Shown here: positions 50,961 through 59,323 of the stretch, one piece after another
Position numbering within the stretch: position 1 is the first letter of the stretch
Layout of the letters: every line of letters begins with the position of its first letter
Assembly: GCF_014493765.1 (NCBI RefSeq)
Contig: NZ_JACTVJ010000012.1
Location: forward strand, 299,619 to 363,618
DNA length: 64,000 nucleotides
DNA from: Streptomyces polyasparticus
GTDB lineage: Bacteria; Actinomycetota; Actinomycetes; Streptomycetales; Streptomycetaceae
Reading direction: 5' to 3'
Made by a program: the position numbers and the translations under genes
The notes under the pieces: generated by a model
What the model was told of the DNA's origin: nothing
Seen by the model: only the letters and a program-made list of their open reading frames with translations
The model's database searches: none

Positions 50961-51644
50961 TTGAACTTCGTCACCATCGGTCATCGCGGAATCATGGGTG
51001 CGGAACCCGAGAACACTCTCCGCTCCTTCATCGCCGCACAGCGCGCGGGCCTCGATGCCATCGAGCTCGATCTGCATCTGAGCAAGGACGGCGCGCTGGT
51101 GGTCATGCACGACGCCGACGTGGACCGCACCACGGACGGCAAGGGCCCGATCGCCGAGAAGACCCTGGCCGAACTGCGCGAACTCGACGCGGGCAAGGGC
51201 GAGCGCATCCCCGTCTTCGAGGAGGTGCTCGACTCGGTCCAGGCCCCGCTGCAGGCCGAGATCAAGGATGCCGCCGCCGCGCGGGCGCTCGCCGAGGTGA
51301 TGCACCGGCGGGACCTGGTCGGGCGCGTCGAGGTCAGCTCGTTCCACGACGAGGCGGTCGCGGAGATCACCAAGCTGGTGCCGGGCGTCCGCACGGTCCT
51401 CATCGCCAGCCGCTTCGGCCCCGATGTGGTGGAACGCGCGGTCGCGGTCGGCGCGCAGTCGGTCGCGCTCAACATCCGCCGTCTGACGCTGGAGACGGTG
51501 GAGCTGGCCCGCAAGGCGGATCTGCGGGTGATCGGCTGGGTGGTCAACACCCAGGACCATCTGCGTCTGGTCCGCGCCCTGGAGCTCGACGGCGCGACGA
51601 CGGACTACCCGGAGATCAAGCGCACGGGCCGCTTCACCGCCTGA
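50961..51644 (+). CDS. glycerophosphodiester phosphodiesterase family protein
   Basis: A 227-residue cytoplasmic enzyme. The GDPD active-site block GHRGIMGAEPENTL (His, Arg and Glu) and IELDLHLSKDGALVVMHDAD (Glu, Asp, catalytic His) are complete. It cleaves glycerophosphodiesters to sn-glycerol 3-phosphate and an alcohol. The start is TTG 50961, giving NFVTIGHRG; no other start reaches the motif. The SD match is weak. Confidence 0.9.
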   Translation: MNFVTIGHRGIMGAEPENTLRSFIAAQRAGLDAIELDLHLSKDGALVVMHDADVDRTTDGKGPIAEKTLAELRELDAGKGERIPVFEEVLDSVQAPLQAEIKDAAAARALAEVMHRRDLVGRVEVSSFHDEAVAEITKLVPGVRTVLIASRFGPDVVERAVAVGAQSVALNIRRLTLETVELARKADLRVIGWVVNTQDHLRLVRALELDGATTDYPEIKRTGRFTA

Positions 51645-51662
51645 GCCCTCCCATGCGGGCCC

Positions 51663-52208
51663 TCAGGCGAGTTCCTTCACCAGGAGCTCGAACTTCAGGT
51701 CCGGTCGGCGCGGCACGCCGAAGCGCTCATCGCCGTACGGGAACGGGGTGAACTTGCCCGTACGGCGATAGCCGCGCCGCTCGTACCAGGCGATCAGGTC
51801 CTCGCGCTGGGCGATCACCGTCATATGCATCTCGCGCACCCGCCACTCCTGGCGGGCGAAGCGCTCCGCCTCGGCGAGCACGGCCTTGCCGAGGCCACCG
51901 CCCTGGAGACCGGGGCGTACGGAGAACATGCCGAAGTACGCGGCGTCGCCCCGGTTCTCGAGCTGGCAGCAGGCCACCAGCTCGCCGTCCCGGTGGGCGA
52001 CGACCAGCCGGCTGCCCTCGGTCTCGATGACGTCCCGCACCCCGTCGGGGTCGGTGCGCTGCCCTTCGAGAAGATCCGCTTCCGTCGTCCAGCCGGCTCG
52101 GCTCGCGTCGCCCCGGTACGAGGACTCGACGAGCGCGACGAGCGCGACGACGTCCTCCAGCGTGGCATCGCGGAAGGTGAGTTCACCGGCGGCGGGGCGG
52201 GCGTCCAT
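51663..52208 (-). CDS. GNAT-family N-acetyltransferase
   Basis: 181 residues. The acetyl-CoA site is visible as FSVRPGLQGGGLGKAVLAEA (R-x2-G-x-G-x-G/A-like), and the preceding strand reads LVACCQLENRGDAAYFG. It acetylates an unidentified small amine or protein. ATG 52208 is the start; the longer upstream frame is unsupported. Confidence 0.88.
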   Translation of the reverse strand: MDARPAAGELTFRDATLEDVVALVALVESSYRGDASRAGWTTEADLLEGQRTDPDGVRDVIETEGSRLVVAHRDGELVACCQLENRGDAAYFGMFSVRPGLQGGGLGKAVLAEAERFARQEWRVREMHMTVIAQREDLIAWYERRGYRRTGKFTPFPYGDERFGVPRRPDLKFELLVKELA

Positions 52209-52270
52209 CGGCTGCGCCTTTCGGGGGTTCACGTCGTGCGGGGTCGGGCGTGAGCGTAACCCGGGCCCGC

Positions 52271-52276
52271 TAGCCT
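52271..52276 (+). promoter_or_regulatory. -10-like element before the VOC gene
   Basis: TAGCCT fits TAnnnT and ends 8 bases before ATG 52285. With no Shine-Dalgarno sequence, a leaderless transcript is plausible. The -35 is not convincing. Confidence 0.3.
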
Positions 52277-52284
52277 CGACGAGC

Positions 52285-52671
52285 ATGGTCCATGTATTGA
52301 GCAGCCGCGTGCTCCTGCGTCCCACCGATCCTGAACGCAGCCGCGCCTTCTACGGCGAGGCTCTGGGTCTGCAGATCTACCGCGAGTTCGGCACCGGCCC
52401 GGAGCGCGGCACGGTGTACTTCCTCGGCGGCGGATTCCTGGAGGTCTCGGGACGCTCGGAGGCCCCGCCCGCGCCCGGGATGCAGCTGTGGATCCAGGTC
52501 GCCGACGCCACGGCCGCGTACGAGGAACTCCGCGCCAAGGGGGTGGAGGTGCTGCGGGAGCCGAGGCGGGAGCCCTGGGGTCTGGTGGAGATGTGGCTCG
52601 CCGATCCGGACGGAGTGCGGATCGCTGTGGTGGAGGTACCTGCGGATCATCCGTTGCGGTACCGGCCGTAG
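52285..52671 (+). CDS. VOC/glyoxalase-superfamily protein
   Basis: 128 residues forming two beta-alpha-beta-beta-beta modules. The first module reads RVLLRPTDPERSRAFYGEAL with GLQIYREFGTG; the second ends VEMWLADPDGVRIAVVEVP. The pattern fits dioxygenase or fosfomycin/bleomycin-resistance-like folds; metal ligands cannot be assigned with confidence. Divergent from GNAT. Confidence 0.85.
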   Translation: MVHVLSSRVLLRPTDPERSRAFYGEALGLQIYREFGTGPERGTVYFLGGGFLEVSGRSEAPPAPGMQLWIQVADATAAYEELRAKGVEVLREPRREPWGLVEMWLADPDGVRIAVVEVPADHPLRYRP

Positions 52672-52680
52672 GCATCTGCG

Positions 52681-52956
52681 GTGACGTCGCGGGCGCTTGC
52701 GGTGCCGTCACAGACACCCGTGCGCCGTCGCAGGCACCTCCTTCCATCAGCCCTCGCCGCTGCCGGTGCAGAGGTCGAACTCCCCGTCGAGTTCGAGGGC
52801 AGCTGGCAGTACTGGAACGTGCCCGCCCTTGCCCCCGGCGCCAGTTGGAGCACCTCTCTGCCCCTGACCATCGCGTCGACGCAGACGGCGGGCACGGCGC
52901 TGCTGCACATCCGTACCGGTATCAGCGACACCCGGTGGGCGGTCGTCGTGAAGTGA
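52681..52956 (+). pseudogene. fragment resembling the C-terminal beta-sandwich of a secreted protein
   Basis: The 91-codon frame begins at GTG 52681, but only the last 55 residues look protein-like (EGSWQYWNVPALAPGASWST, then GTALLHIRTGISDTRWAVVV). They resemble the terminal domain of a secreted carbohydrate-active enzyme. No signal peptide or ribosome-binding site is seen. It is probably a remnant. Confidence 0.35.
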
Positions 52957-52974
52957 CCCTCACGGCCGGCCGGA

Positions 52975-53106
52975 CCTGACGCGGCTGCACCTCGGGCAGA
53001 ACGAGCGGAACTCGTCGTCGCCGACGAAGTGTTCGTGATCTGCCCGAGGTGAGCCCGTCGCGTGTCGCCGGGTGCGGTGGTCCATTTCCACCGCAGCCGC
53101 GTCAGG
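52975..53106. repeat. interrupted 26-bp inverted repeat with internal hairpins
   Basis: The left arm (52975-53000) is CCTGACGCGGCTGC followed by ACCTCGGGCAGA. Its complement occurs on the right in two pieces: 53039-53050 (12 bases) and 53093-53106 (14 bases), separated by 42 bases that contain their own hairpin GCGGTGG/CCACCGC (53074-53094). The right end overlaps the fucosidase stop codon. It looks like a structured RNA, bidirectional terminator or a repeat with an insertion. Confidence 0.7.
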
Positions 53107-54373
53107 TACGGCCTGTCCCGCGGTACAGGTCGAGTTCACCTTCGAGCTCGACGGCCAGGACCGTCGCATACGGATCGAGGTCGCGTGCGGCGGGTGCGTC
53201 GATCCACTGCAGGCCCGGCACCTCGCCGAGGCCTCCGGTCACCGTGTGGCCGAGCTCAGTTCCGGTGCCCAGGACGCTGACGCGCCGGATGGGGTTGCGC
53301 AGACCCCGTACGCACACGGTCTCGCGCGGTGCGTCGAAGCAGATCAGATACAGGGTGCGACGGTCGGCCGAGAGAGTGCTCGGACCGTAGTGGTGACCGG
53401 CGGGCAGCCCCGCGACCGTCCCGTACACGGCCTCGCTGTGCCGGTCGATCCAGGCGCCGAGCCCTTCGAGGCGCTCGGCCTGTTCGGCGAGGATCGTGCC
53501 GTCCTCGCGCGGTCCCACATCGAGCAGGAGGTTGCCGCCCATCGAGATGGTCTCGGTGAAGATGCGGATCAGCTGGCGCACCGACTTGTGGCGGTCGTCA
53601 TGGGCCTGGAACCCCCAGGAGTCGTTGACCGTGAGGCACAACTCCCAGGGACCGTCGGGCGCTTGGAGCGGTACGCCCTGCTCCGGCGTGGCGTAGTCGC
53701 CGTGGCTGAGCATGCGGGCGTTGAGCACGGTCTGCGGGTTGGCGGCGAGGATCTGCTCGGCGAGCTCCCCCATTCTCCACTGTTCCTCACTGCGTTCCCA
53801 CTCGCCGTCGAACCAGAGCAGGTCGGGCCGGTAGCGCTCGACCAGCTCGCCCACCTGGGCATTGCGGTAGGCGACATAGCGGGCCCAGGCCTCGGGATTC
53901 TCGGCGCCGGCGGGCGGTGAGACGAAGCGGTTGGTACACACTTCGTCGTTGGGCGGCTCCGGGTGGATCACGCTCGCGTAGTCGGGGTGGTTCCAGTCGG
54001 AGTGCGAGTAGTACAGGCCCACCTTGAGGCCGCGTGCGCGCAGCGCGTCGGCGTAGGGACCGACCAGATCGCGTCCCGCCGGGGTGTGTTCGGCGACGTT
54101 CAGGTGCGGCTGCGCGGTGTCCCACAGGGCCACGCCGTCGTGATGACGTGCGGTGAGCACCGCGTACCGGGCACCCGCGCGGGCGAACAGATCGGCCCAG
54201 GCCTCGGGGTCGTACGCGGAGGCGGTGAATCCGTCCAGCTGCTTCATGTACTGCTCGTGCGGCACCTGCCCGGTGTAGAACGACCAGGACTCGGGGACGC
54301 CGTCGACGGCATAGATTCCGTAATGGACGAAGATGCCCAACTTGGCGTCGGGGAACCAGGGTTGCATCGGCAT
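53102..54373 (-). CDS. GH29 alpha-L-fucosidase
   Basis: A 423-residue cytoplasmic enzyme, shorter than secreted GH29 members and lacking a signal peptide. The family N-terminus PDAKLGIFVHYGIYAVDGVP, the block AVLTARHHDGVALWD, VGLYYSHSDWNHPDY and the nucleophile aspartate in LLWFDGEWERS are present, with a beta-sandwich C-terminal domain. It removes alpha-L-fucose from oligosaccharides. Divergent from the sugar-dehydrogenase gene, with a DasR-like palindrome between them. Confidence 0.92.
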   Translation of the reverse strand: MPMQPWFPDAKLGIFVHYGIYAVDGVPESWSFYTGQVPHEQYMKQLDGFTASAYDPEAWADLFARAGARYAVLTARHHDGVALWDTAQPHLNVAEHTPAGRDLVGPYADALRARGLKVGLYYSHSDWNHPDYASVIHPEPPNDEVCTNRFVSPPAGAENPEAWARYVAYRNAQVGELVERYRPDLLWFDGEWERSEEQWRMGELAEQILAANPQTVLNARMLSHGDYATPEQGVPLQAPDGPWELCLTVNDSWGFQAHDDRHKSVRQLIRIFTETISMGGNLLLDVGPREDGTILAEQAERLEGLGAWIDRHSEAVYGTVAGLPAGHHYGPSTLSADRRTLYLICFDAPRETVCVRGLRNPIRRVSVLGTGTELGHTVTGGLGEVPGLQWIDAPAARDLDPYATVLAVELEGELDLYRGTGRT

Positions 54374-54474
54374 GGCCCGACGCTATGCCGGGCCGCCAGG
54401 TGAATGCGTGGGACAGGATCCACCATCACTGGTCGATTTTCCCCATCGCGTCCGCGCCTCAGGCCGGACACCCT

Positions 54475-54490
54475 CTTGGTCTATACCAAT
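54475..54490. promoter_or_regulatory. DasR-like (GntR/HutC) operator
   Basis: TTGGTCTATACCAA (54476-54489) is nearly palindromic and matches the DasR core TGGTCTAGACCA at all but one position. It lies between the fucosidase gene (102 bases away) and the sugar-dehydrogenase gene (83 bases away). DasR links N-acetylglucosamine metabolism to development in Streptomyces; another HutC-type GntR could use the same site. Confidence 0.6.
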
Positions 54491-54572
54491 AGGCGCGATG
54501 CCCGTATCCTCAGCGGTGGCCAGGAGCACGATCCCCCCACCCACGTTGCGTGCTGCCTCCAGGAGGATCACG

Positions 54573-55736
54573 GTGAACCTTCGCACCAGAACCTCGGCGA
54601 TCACCGGCGCCTTGTGCCTCGCCGCTTCGCTCGCCCTGACCACGGCCTCTGCCCAGGAAGCCGCCCCGCCCGCCGCATCCGTACAAGAACAGTCCGCCGC
54701 GCAGGCACCCCAGGTCGCCCTCACCAAGGTCGCCACCGCCCAGAATCCGATCGCCGGCACCCCAGGGCCCGGCGGCACCCTCTGGGTCGCCGAACGCGCA
54801 GGGACCGTAAGAGTCCTGAGCAGGCAAGGCCTCGGCAGACCCGTGCTCGACATCTCCGCCGAGACCACCACCGACGGCGAACGCGGTCTGCTCGGCATCG
54901 CGTTCAGCCCCGGATACACGCACTTCTACATCTCGTACACGGATCTCGAAGGCACCAGCACCGTCGACGAGTTCTCCGTGCAGAAGGGCCGGATCAAAGC
55001 GGACTCGCGGCGCACCGTCCTCACCCAGACCCAGCCGTACGCGAACCACAACGGCGGCGACATCCGGTTCGGACCCGACGGCTATCTGTACATCGCGCTC
55101 GGCGACGGAGGCTCGGGCGGCGACCCGCACGGCAACGGGCAGAACCTCAACACCCTGCTCGGCAAGCTGCTGCGGATCGACCCCCGCGGCGGCACGCCGT
55201 ACGCGATCCCCGCCGACAACCCGTTCGTGGACGACCCGGACGCCAGGGACGAGATCTGGGCGTACGGGCTGCGCAATCCGTGGCGGTTCTCCTTCGACGC
55301 GGACCGGGGCGATCTGTTGATCGGCGATGTCGGGCAGAGCGACTGGGAGGAGATCGACTGGGCCCCGGCGAGCAGCAAGGGCGGGGACAACTACGGCTGG
55401 TCGCAGATGGAAGGCACGCATCCGTTCCGCGGCGGGACGGAGCCGGCGAACCATGTGCCGCCGGTCCACGAGTACGACCGCACCGGTCTCGGCTGCTCCG
55501 TGACCGGCGGATACGTCTACCGGGGCGACGCGATCGCGGCGCTGCGCGGGCAGTACGTGTTCAGCGACTACTGCGACGGCACTCTGCGCACGCTGCAGAT
55601 GGAGAACGGCAAGGTCACGGGCGTCGGTGAGCTCGGCGTCAGCGGCGGCGAGGTCATCTCGTTCGCAGAGGGCTGCGACGGCGAGCTGTATGTGCTCGCG
55701 CAGGGCGGCAGCGTCTTCCGGCTGGACCCGGCCTGA
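54573..55736 (+). CDS. secreted PQQ-dependent sugar (glucose/sorbosone) dehydrogenase family protein
   Basis: 387 residues. Signal peptide (1-27) ends at a TASAQ site. The beta-propeller GSDH domain has GTLWVAERAGTVRVL, DGERGLLGIAFSPGY, GDIRFGPDGYLYIALGDGGS and EIWAYGLRNPWRFSFD. It oxidises sugars outside the cell if PQQ is available; the binding histidine is plausible in YANHNGGD. GTG 54573 follows AGGAGG by 6 bases. Confidence 0.88.
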   Translation: MNLRTRTSAITGALCLAASLALTTASAQEAAPPAASVQEQSAAQAPQVALTKVATAQNPIAGTPGPGGTLWVAERAGTVRVLSRQGLGRPVLDISAETTTDGERGLLGIAFSPGYTHFYISYTDLEGTSTVDEFSVQKGRIKADSRRTVLTQTQPYANHNGGDIRFGPDGYLYIALGDGGSGGDPHGNGQNLNTLLGKLLRIDPRGGTPYAIPADNPFVDDPDARDEIWAYGLRNPWRFSFDADRGDLLIGDVGQSDWEEIDWAPASSKGGDNYGWSQMEGTHPFRGGTEPANHVPPVHEYDRTGLGCSVTGGYVYRGDAIAALRGQYVFSDYCDGTLRTLQMENGKVTGVGELGVSGGEVISFAEGCDGELYVLAQGGSVFRLDPA

Positions 55737-55744
55737 CGCAGCGA

Positions 55745-55773
55745 GGGCGCGCTGCCGCTCGGGCAGCGCGCCC
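55745..55773 (+). terminator. hairpin after the sugar-dehydrogenase gene
   Basis: A 12-bp perfect stem, GGGCGCGCTGCC and complement with a 5-base loop, begins 9 bases after the stop. It lacks a T-tract. Confidence 0.6.
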
Positions 55774-55809
55774 CGCAGTTCGTCCCGCGATCGACCGAGA
55801 GTCGCCGCG

Positions 55810-56277
55810 CTATCGGCTGAGCAGCTCCTGGAGGCGGGTCAGGAAGACGACCTGCCCCTTCACCAGCTTGGCCTCCGCCTCGTCGAGGGACCACCAGGCG
55901 ACCTTGTCGATCTCGGGGAACTCCTGCATACGGCCCGAGCCCTTGGGCCACTCCATCGAGAAGGTGCCGGGCACGATGCGGTCCGGGTCGAGATCCGCGC
56001 CGACGGCCCAGACCGTGACGACCTTGCCGTTCGGCTGCTGGGTTTCTCCCAGGGGCTCGTACGGTCCCGTCGGCGGCGGCACACCGAGCTCCTCCTCGAA
56101 CTCTCGGCGGGCGGCGTCCATCGGCGCCTCGTCGGGCTCGTACTCGCCTTTGGGAATGGACCATGCGCCGTCATCGCGCCGGGCCCAGAAAGGGCCGCCC
56201 ATGTGCCCCAGGAGGACCTCGGTGCGCCCCGCCGTGCTGCGGTGCAGCAGCAGGCCCGCGCTGCGCTTGTTCGTCAT
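55810..56277 (-). CDS. NUDIX hydrolase
   Basis: 155 residues. The box reads EYEPDEAPMDAARREFEEEL, continuing GV (G-E-Y pattern preceded by PKG). The domain begins KRSAGLLLHRSTAG. Such proteins resemble diadenosine-polyphosphate or mutT-like hydrolases, substrate unassigned. GTG 56280 or ATG 56277 may start; GAGG is just upstream. Confidence 0.85.
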   Translation of the reverse strand: MTNKRSAGLLLHRSTAGRTEVLLGHMGGPFWARRDDGAWSIPKGEYEPDEAPMDAARREFEEELGVPPPTGPYEPLGETQQPNGKVVTVWAVGADLDPDRIVPGTFSMEWPKGSGRMQEFPEIDKVAWWSLDEAEAKLVKGQVVFLTRLQELLSR

Positions 56278-56378
56278 CACCTCAGTAAAGCCGCGCAGGT
56301 CGCTCCGCACCCCGTTAACCGGAGGTTCATCACCCTGGCAGCTTGCTCTTCCGTCCCTCGGTGGACCACCGGACCGGG

Positions 56379-57227
56379 TCACCGCCGCAGCTTCTCCTCC
56401 AGCCAGCGCACCCCGAACTCCACCAGCTCCCGGGCGTCGAACAGATGGCTCGCGGCCGCTGCCACCTGCCCCTCCGTGCCGCCACCGGCCGCCAGGAAGT
56501 CACGGGCGATGACTTCGAAGGAGTCGATCTCGTCGCCGACCACGGGCACGTAGTCGAAGGCGCCTTCGGCCGAGTCGATGTCGTGGAAGCGACGCCAGAC
56601 CCGCCGGCCGTCGACCTCGACCGGCTGCTCGTAGTCCACGAACCGCTTGCCGGGCGCGTCCGCCAGCGCCTCCGCGTGGTGCAGCACGGTCAGCGTGTCC
56701 AGCGGAGCGCCCAACATCAGGACCTTTCCGCCGAGTTCGACCAGGCGCGCGAGCGGGGTGTCCGGGCCGTGCGGGTCGTCCCACGGGTGGTCGTCCATGA
56801 GACGGTGTGCCGCCGCACCGAGGGCCGCGAAGCTCGCGTCGGGGTGGCGGCTGCGGACCGCGCCCGGCCGGCGGCGCAGCGCTTCGGGCAGCCGTCCGTA
56901 GGAGTGGTCGGCCTCGGAACGCTCCGGGTCGAAGGCCGGGTGCTCGGTGCGGACCGCCTCCTGCCACTCGGGAGGCCAGGTGGTCCACTCGTACGGCGGT
57001 GCGTCGTTCCAGCCGCACGTCACCATCAACGTGCCCTGGTCACCGACGACTTCGCACAGGGCGTCGATGACCGTCTGCGCGCCGCCAGTGACGTATCCGA
57101 GGGCCGACAGCCGCGTATGGAACATGACGACGTCGCCGGCGCGCAGCCCGAGCGCGCCGAGGTCGCGTACGAGCCGGGTGCGGGTGACGGGTCCTTGGGA
57201 GAGCTTGAGGAGAGCGAGTTCGTCCAC
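56379..57227 (-). CDS. AAC(3)-family aminoglycoside-type N-acetyltransferase (first copy)
   Basis: 282 residues of the Antibiotic_NAT fold. Visible blocks: VMFHTRLSALGYVTGGAQTV, GTLMVTCGWND, RSRHPDASFAALGAAA and VLMLGAPLDTLTVLHHAEAL. The family acetylates the 3-amine of deoxystreptamine aminoglycosides, but members in Streptomyces may have other amine substrates. GTG 57227 follows GAGG. It lies 59 bases after the universal stress protein gene on the same strand. Confidence 0.88.
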   Translation of the reverse strand: MDELALLKLSQGPVTRTRLVRDLGALGLRAGDVVMFHTRLSALGYVTGGAQTVIDALCEVVGDQGTLMVTCGWNDAPPYEWTTWPPEWQEAVRTEHPAFDPERSEADHSYGRLPEALRRRPGAVRSRHPDASFAALGAAAHRLMDDHPWDDPHGPDTPLARLVELGGKVLMLGAPLDTLTVLHHAEALADAPGKRFVDYEQPVEVDGRRVWRRFHDIDSAEGAFDYVPVVGDEIDSFEVIARDFLAAGGGTEGQVAAAASHLFDARELVEFGVRWLEEKLRR

Positions 57228-57287
57228 GCCCTCAACGTAACCGCAGCCTGGTGGTCGTGGCTGCCGGCGCAGCACGATCACAGGCGT

Positions 57288-58190
57288 TCAGTCATGCGCG
57301 ACCACGGCGACGGGAGGGGTGGCGTGGTGCAGTACCGCATACGTGACCGGCCCGGCTTGGAAGCCGATCCGACTACGGCGGACCTTGCGGCCCACAACGA
57401 CAAGAGATGCGTCCCGGGCGGCGTCGACGATCTGGTCGGCAGGACTGCCGGGCCTAGACTCCTCCACGACCTCGACGTCCGGGTACTTCTCCCGCCAGGG
57501 ACTCAGCACTGCGGCCAGCTCTGCGGCGTCCTGCCGCCCCAGTTCCGCGTTGAGCTCGAGGTCGACGGGCAGACCGTAGGCGAAGTAGGGCGGAAGGCTC
57601 CAGCCATGGACGACCGTCAGCCTGGTGCCGCGACGGGCGGCTTCCTCGAAGGCAAAGGAGATCACCTTCTCGTCGGGGTGGCCCGTGTCAAGACCGAGCA
57701 CAACAGGCAGGTGCCCGGGGGCAGTGGTCGAGATGCCGGCGGTGTCCCCGTGTTCACCTTCGGAGTGCTCCCCTGCCCGCACGAGGACGACGGGGACATC
57801 GATGCGGCTGATGACGGCCGTGCTCACAGATCCGACCAGGAACCCGGCGATGCCGCTCAGCCCACGCGAGCCGAGGACGAGCAGCTCGGCCTCCTCGGCT
57901 GCCTCCGCCAGCGCGTCCACAGGCAGCCCGCGCATCTGGTCCGCGTCCACATGAACGTCGGGGTGGCCTAGACGGAGGCCCTCAGCGGCCTCCCTCGCAA
58001 TCCGTTCGCTCCTCTCGGCGTGCGTCCCGGCGCCCAGAAACGGTGAGAGCGCCACGAGGGCGGGGACCGGTTCGCACACGTGGACCAGTCGTAGCGGCAG
58101 GTCACGCAGCTTCGCCTCGCGGGCGGCCCACTCGGAAGCAGCGCGGCTCTCTGGCGAGCCGTCGAAGCCCACGGTGATGTTGCGGGACAT
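57288..58190 (-). CDS. tandem-domain universal stress protein
   Basis: 300 residues with two Usp domains. Domain 1 (1-150) begins MSRNITVGFDGSPESR and has the ATP-loop GSRGLSGIAGFLVGS (G-2x-G-9x-G-S). Domain 2 (about 160-300) ends VTYAVLHHATPPVAVVAHD. ATG 58190 follows GGAGG. It is a paralogue of the gene at 61993-62898. GGGNC-type palindromes lie upstream and suggest DevR/OsdR-like control. Confidence 0.95.
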   Translation of the reverse strand: MSRNITVGFDGSPESRAASEWAAREAKLRDLPLRLVHVCEPVPALVALSPFLGAGTHAERSERIAREAAEGLRLGHPDVHVDADQMRGLPVDALAEAAEEAELLVLGSRGLSGIAGFLVGSVSTAVISRIDVPVVLVRAGEHSEGEHGDTAGISTTAPGHLPVVLGLDTGHPDEKVISFAFEEAARRGTRLTVVHGWSLPPYFAYGLPVDLELNAELGRQDAAELAAVLSPWREKYPDVEVVEESRPGSPADQIVDAARDASLVVVGRKVRRSRIGFQAGPVTYAVLHHATPPVAVVAHD

Positions 58191-58275
58191 GGTGTCCACC
58201 TCCTGTTCGGGGGGTCTGGTGCCAGGGTGGTGGTGGAGTGAGGCGAGGGGCCAGACACCACTGGTCCCCGGTCTT

Positions 58276-58289
58276 GGGCCGTTGGGCCC
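58276..58289. promoter_or_regulatory. candidate DevR/OsdR box upstream of the universal stress protein gene
   Basis: GGGCC-GTTG-GGCCC is a 5+4+5 dyad with the same spacing as the mycobacterial DosR/DevR box (GGGAC-TWWA-GTCCC). Further GGGGCCA/TGGTCCCC and TTGGGCCC elements are in the same 150 bases. It sits about 86 bases upstream of the start. Inference from consensus similarity only. Confidence 0.45.
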
Positions 58290-58400
58290 CGAGGCACCAC
58301 GGATTGCCCTCCCGTGACCTTGGGCCCGACCTCGGGCCACCCACCACACCCGTAATAGGTTTCGCTCGACGCAACGCCTGGCACCACGGAGAACATCAGC

Positions 58401-59210
58401 ATGAGCGCGACCGCACCGAGCGACATCGGTCTGACGACCGTCGACCTGGTCGAGGGCTGGCGCAAAGTGGGACTGGACGAGGGCATGACCGTGATCGTGC
58501 ACGCCTCGCTGGGGAGCCTCGGCCGCGTCGACGGCGGCGCCGCCACCGTGGTCGACAGCCTGCGCACGGCGCTCGGGCCCGCGGGAACACTCGTCGTTCC
58601 CGCGTTCACCTGGCAGGTCGCCGACCCGGACCCCGATCATTCCGGGATCCCCGCCCCCGACGTCATCGCGCGCCGCGCCGCAGTGCCCCTGTTCCATCGC
58701 GGCTTGGAAACCACCAGCATGGGAGCAATCCCCGAGGCGGTGCGGATGCTTCCGGAGAGTGTGCGCAGCGCCCACCCGCAGGCGTCCGTCGCAGCAGTGG
58801 GAGCCCGAGCCGAGGACATCACCAGCCGGCAGACACTCGGGTTCGCGCTCGGCCGCACCTCGCCGTTCGCGCGCATCCATGACCTCGGCGGCCACATCCT
58901 CCTGGTGGGCGTCGGCCATGACCGCAACTCCTTCCTGCACCACGCCGAGTCCCTCACCCCGAACCCACGCTTGAAGGTCCGCCGCTTCCCCCGGGAACTG
59001 GACGGCGAGCGCGTATGGGTCGAGGCGCTCGACGTGGGCAACGACAACGGCACCCACTTCCCCACCATCGGCCGTGAATTCGAGCAACAGGCCGGAATCG
59101 CCGAGGTCACGGTCGGTGAAGCCTCCTGTCGGCTGATCCCGGTGAAGCCGCTGATCTCGTTCGCCACGCAGCGCCTCGGCGAGCTGCTCGCGGCAGAGCG
59201 AGCACAGTGA
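58401..59210 (+). CDS. AAC(3)-family N-acetyltransferase (second copy)
   Basis: 269 residues. The Antibiotic_NAT blocks are HASLGSLGRVDGGAATVVDS, GTLVVPAFTW, RSAHPQASVAAVGARA and ILLVGVGHDRNSFLHHAESL, parallel to the first copy. ATG 58401 follows GGAGA by 9 bases. It diverges from the universal stress protein gene and may share its regulatory region. Substrate unknown; self-resistance is possible but no aminoglycoside cluster is seen. Confidence 0.88.
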   Translation: MSATAPSDIGLTTVDLVEGWRKVGLDEGMTVIVHASLGSLGRVDGGAATVVDSLRTALGPAGTLVVPAFTWQVADPDPDHSGIPAPDVIARRAAVPLFHRGLETTSMGAIPEAVRMLPESVRSAHPQASVAAVGARAEDITSRQTLGFALGRTSPFARIHDLGGHILLVGVGHDRNSFLHHAESLTPNPRLKVRRFPRELDGERVWVEALDVGNDNGTHFPTIGREFEQQAGIAEVTVGEASCRLIPVKPLISFATQRLGELLAAERAQ

Positions 59211-59323
59211 CCGGACGCCAACGGGCCCACAGCGCTTGACGATTGCTCGCCGAACGCGGCCTGAATCCCCCGGCTGCGTCGGGCGATCGCAGCCCTGACT
59301 GGGCTCTGCCGGCCATAGCGTCT

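Noticed and set aside
58313-58345. Further DevR box (TTGGGCCC...CGGGCC)
   Set aside because: GGGCC repeats are present but spacing does not match the 5+4+5 pattern, and GC-rich sequence makes chance matches likely.
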